From assembly GCA_946543465.1 (NCBI GenBank), contig CAMNLR010000138.1:1-52404 (forward strand): a DNA stretch of 52,404 bases. Direction: 5' to 3'. Positions 50,711 to 52,404 of this stretch are shown here, piece by piece. The notes beneath the pieces were generated by a model. That model was not told where the DNA came from. It did not search any database and worked only from the letters and a program-made list of their open reading frames with translations. This stretch comes from CAG-791 sp002390025. GTDB lineage: Bacteria > Bacillota > Clostridia > Lachnospirales > Lachnospiraceae. A program made the position numbers and the translations under genes. Every line of letters starts with the position of its first letter. Position 1 is the first letter of the stretch.

Positions 50711-51718
50711 TTACAGGACAGACCAGGCCTTGGGAACAAAGAGTTCCTCATAGGTAGAGATGGCAAAATGATCCGACATGGCGCTGATGTAATCGCAGAC
50801 AGCCCGCATCCTTGAAGTCTCGTCGTTGATCCTCTTCTGAAAAAAGGCCGGCAGACCTTCGACATGGCTGTAATAATAGTCGTAGAGAACCTCGATCAGC
50901 TTCTCGGCACGGGACTCCTCTGCCTTGGCGACAGGGTCCGAATAGACACGGCGGAACATAAAGGCCCGCATATCCTTCATGGCCTGTTCGGCCGGTCCGG
51001 ACATGGTGACCACATCCCTGCCCTGGCTGGTCCGGATCATGTCGTGGATGAAATAATCAAGCCTTGCCCCGGTCGTCGAACCCGCCACGCAGGTGATTGC
51101 CTCGGGGACCTCCTCTTCTGTCAGGATGCCCGCCCGTATGGCGTCGTCCATATCGTGATGGATATAGGCGATCTTGTCCGATTTCTGTACGATCTGCCCC
51201 TCTAATGTCGAGGGTGAGCCGCTGGTCTGGTGGTTGAGGATGCCGTCCCGGACCTCCCAGGACAGATTCAGTCCCCGCCCGTCCCTCTCCAGGACATCCA
51301 CCAGCCGAAGACTCTGCTCATTGTGCCGAAAACCAAGAGGACAGATCCGGTTGAGCGCCCGCTCGCCCGCATGACCGAAGGGCGTGTGGCCAAGGTCATG
51401 GCCCAGTGCGATGGCCTCGACCAGGTCCTCGTTGAGACGAAGGGCCTTTGCGATGGTCCGCGCATTCTGGGAGACCTCCAGGGTATGCGTCAGCCGCGTC
51501 CTGTAATGATCTCCTGTCGGCGCCAGAAAGACCTGGGTCTTATCCTTGAGCCTGCGGAAGGATTTGCTGTGCAGGATCCTGTCCCTGTCACGCTGAAAAG
51601 CAGGCCGGATATCACAGGGCACCTCGTCCCTCATCCTGCCCCTGCTCTTCACAGACAGGCTGGCCCAGGGAGCCAGAATCTCCTGCTCTCTCAGCTCGAG
51701 TTCTTCCCGGATCGTCAT
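50711..51718 (-). CDS. dgt: Deoxyguanosinetriphosphate triphosphohydrolase-like protein
   Basis: A 335-residue HD-domain dNTPase that splits dGTP or other dNTPs to the nucleoside and triphosphate. TRLTHTLEVSQNARTIAKAL supplies the first His, GHDLGHTPFGHAGE the HD pair, and KIAYIHHDMDDAIRAG the distal Asp. GGAGGCGCTT precedes the ATG. It lies directly upstream of dnaG and heads the macromolecular-synthesis group, a common order in Lachnospiraceae. Confidence 0.93.
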   Translation of the reverse strand: MTIREELELREQEILAPWASLSVKSRGRMRDEVPCDIRPAFQRDRDRILHSKSFRRLKDKTQVFLAPTGDHYRTRLTHTLEVSQNARTIAKALRLNEDLVEAIALGHDLGHTPFGHAGERALNRICPLGFRHNEQSLRLVDVLERDGRGLNLSWEVRDGILNHQTSGSPSTLEGQIVQKSDKIAYIHHDMDDAIRAGILTEEEVPEAITCVAGSTTGARLDYFIHDMIRTSQGRDVVTMSGPAEQAMKDMRAFMFRRVYSDPVAKAEESRAEKLIEVLYDYYYSHVEGLPAFFQKRINDETSRMRAVCDYISAMSDHFAISTYEELFVPKAWSVL

Positions 51719-52095
51719 AAGCGCCTCCTGCAGTTATATAGAAACCTGCCTATTTTTTGCATACCGACATCTCCAGCATTCAAATATCCGGCAGTCAACT
51801 GATCTTACCCGGATATTTATTCAGGTTCCGGCCCCGAAAAAAGCCGGAACAGTTCTGAAAAAAGCCGGAGCAGGCCTGAAAAAAGTCGGAACATTTATAT
51901 TATTCTGCATAAAAATCCGCTATCCTTTTTTCATTTTCGAAAATAAATAAACTTTTTATGGTTCAAGACTCTCTCGCGAGTCCCGTGCACCGAATGCGGG
52001 TTGCCCCCAGGGGCAGCATTTTCTGTAATGCGTGAAAAAAACCGTGCATATGCCGAACAGGTTCTGTTCGAAATATACACGGACATTAATCAGAG
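51719..52095. other. Intergenic region with short repeats and hairpins
   Basis: At 51835-51893 a unit like TGAAAAAAGCCGGAACAGTTC (21 bp) occurs about three times. At 51967-52015 three small hairpins follow one another: GACTC/GAGTC, CCCG/CGGG and TGCCCC/GGGGCA. The rest is A/T-rich. No gene and no clear dgt promoter are seen. Confidence 0.65.
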
Positions 52096-52169
52096 TGGAA
52101 CGGATGGGGTTCGAACCCATGACCTCTCGCGTGTGAGGCGAACGCTCATCCCGGCTGAGCTACCGTTCC
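52096..52169 (-). tRNA. tRNA-Val (anticodon CAC)
   Basis: A 74-base cloverleaf with acceptor GGAACGG/CCGTTCC and A discriminator. The anticodon stem TTCGC/GCGAG encloses CTCACAC, giving anticodon CAC. The T-loop GGTTCGAACCC is canonical. CCA is not encoded. Confidence 0.93.
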
Positions 52170-52225
52170 GTATACAGATGATAATAAGGAAAGAAAAAAG
52201 GGAATCTTTCGATTCCCTTTCTTCG

Positions 52226-52309
52226 TGCGGAAGATGGGACTTGAACCCACACGCTGTAGCCAGCACAAGATCCTTAGTCTTGCTCGTCTGCCAATTCCGA
52301 CACTTCCGC
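52226..52309 (-). tRNA. tRNA-Leu (anticodon AAG)
   Basis: An 84-base tRNA with the long variable arm of class II. The acceptor is GCGGAAG/CTTCCGC with A discriminator. The anticodon loop CTAAGGA between CAAGA and TCTTG gives anticodon AAG. Confidence 0.92.
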
Positions 52310-52330
52310 ATGCGCTTCCAAAAAGGAAGA

Positions 52331-52404
52331 TGCAGGAGATGGGACTTGAACCCACACTATGTTGCCATAACAGGCACCTGAAGCCTGCGCGTCTGCCATT
52401 CCGC
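52331..52404 (-). tRNA. tRNA-Leu (anticodon CAG), cut by window end
   Basis: Class II tRNA whose 3' end (TCTCCTGC plus A discriminator) is inside the window. The anticodon loop TTCAGGT between CAGGC and GCCTG gives CAG. About nine bases of the 5' acceptor strand are beyond the right edge. Confidence 0.85.

Overview
The window looks like a chromosomal segment of an anaerobic Clostridia bacterium, most likely Lachnospiraceae. Support comes from the core gene order dgt-dnaG-rpoD-trmK-nif3-like, a TGS/uridine-kinase nucleoside kinase, a UPF0210/ACT gene pair, hydrogenase-maturation genes, strong AGGAGG-type ribosome binding sites and TTGACA/TATAAT promoters. This assignment rests on gene content only. 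Most genes lie on the minus strand. I see no CRISPR array, no complete insertion sequence and no prophage.

Layout. 1-5.2 kb: fructokinase with a LacI-type operator, UPF0210 and ACT-domain genes, a YycJ-like metallo-beta-lactamase-fold hydrolase, coaE. 5.5-8.6 kb: polA and a small zinc-finger membrane protein. 8.8-15.8 kb: citrate synthase, an acidic membrane-anchored protein, a MATE exporter, a YfiH-family protein, an orphan TAXI-type binding protein and a small lipoprotein. 15.9-30.1 kb: eleven minus-strand genes that look like one operon. 30.4-32.0 kb: a PsuG pseudouridine-monophosphate glycosidase fused to an unknown N-terminal domain. 32.4-35.6 kb: metallophosphoesterase, a ParB-like/BMP fusion and D-aminoacyl-tRNA deacylase. 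35.7-38.0 kb: tRNA-Trp, an ADP-ribosylglycohydrolase and rpsT. 38.3-43.1 kb: nickel-pincer cofactor genes larC and larB, then two CobW-type GTPases; LarC and the second GTPase carry very long His-rich tracts. 43.3-51.7 kb: rnpB, nucleoside kinase, and the nif3-like/trmK/rpoD/dnaG/dgt group. 52.1-52.4 kb: tRNA-Val and two tRNA-Leu genes, the last cut by the window end.

The most interesting region is the 15.9-30.1 kb operon. In transcription order it encodes a NifH-like ATPase, an 882-residue fusion of two nitrogenase component-1-like modules, HypF, HypC, HypD, HypE, a TM1266-type regulator, a second NifH-like ATPase, two separate component-1-like proteins and HydF. HypCDEF builds Fe(CN)2CO for [NiFe] hydrogenases and HydF carries the CO/CN-ligated diiron unit of [FeFe] hydrogenases. 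The two normally belong to different pathways. No hydrogenase subunit, hypA/B, hydE/G or nifB/E/N is in the window. My inference is a metallocofactor pathway in which NifH-like ATPases drive reduction on component-1-like scaffolds, combined with Fe-CO-CN chemistry. The first gene of the operon is preceded by a terminator-like hairpin that buries its ribosome binding site.

A second theme is repeat expansion. Many intergenic spacers hold short tandem arrays of unrelated sequence, and at three genes the repeated unit contains or begins with the gene's own stop codon. Similar low-complexity expansions occur inside hypF, the fused nitrogenase-like gene and hydF.
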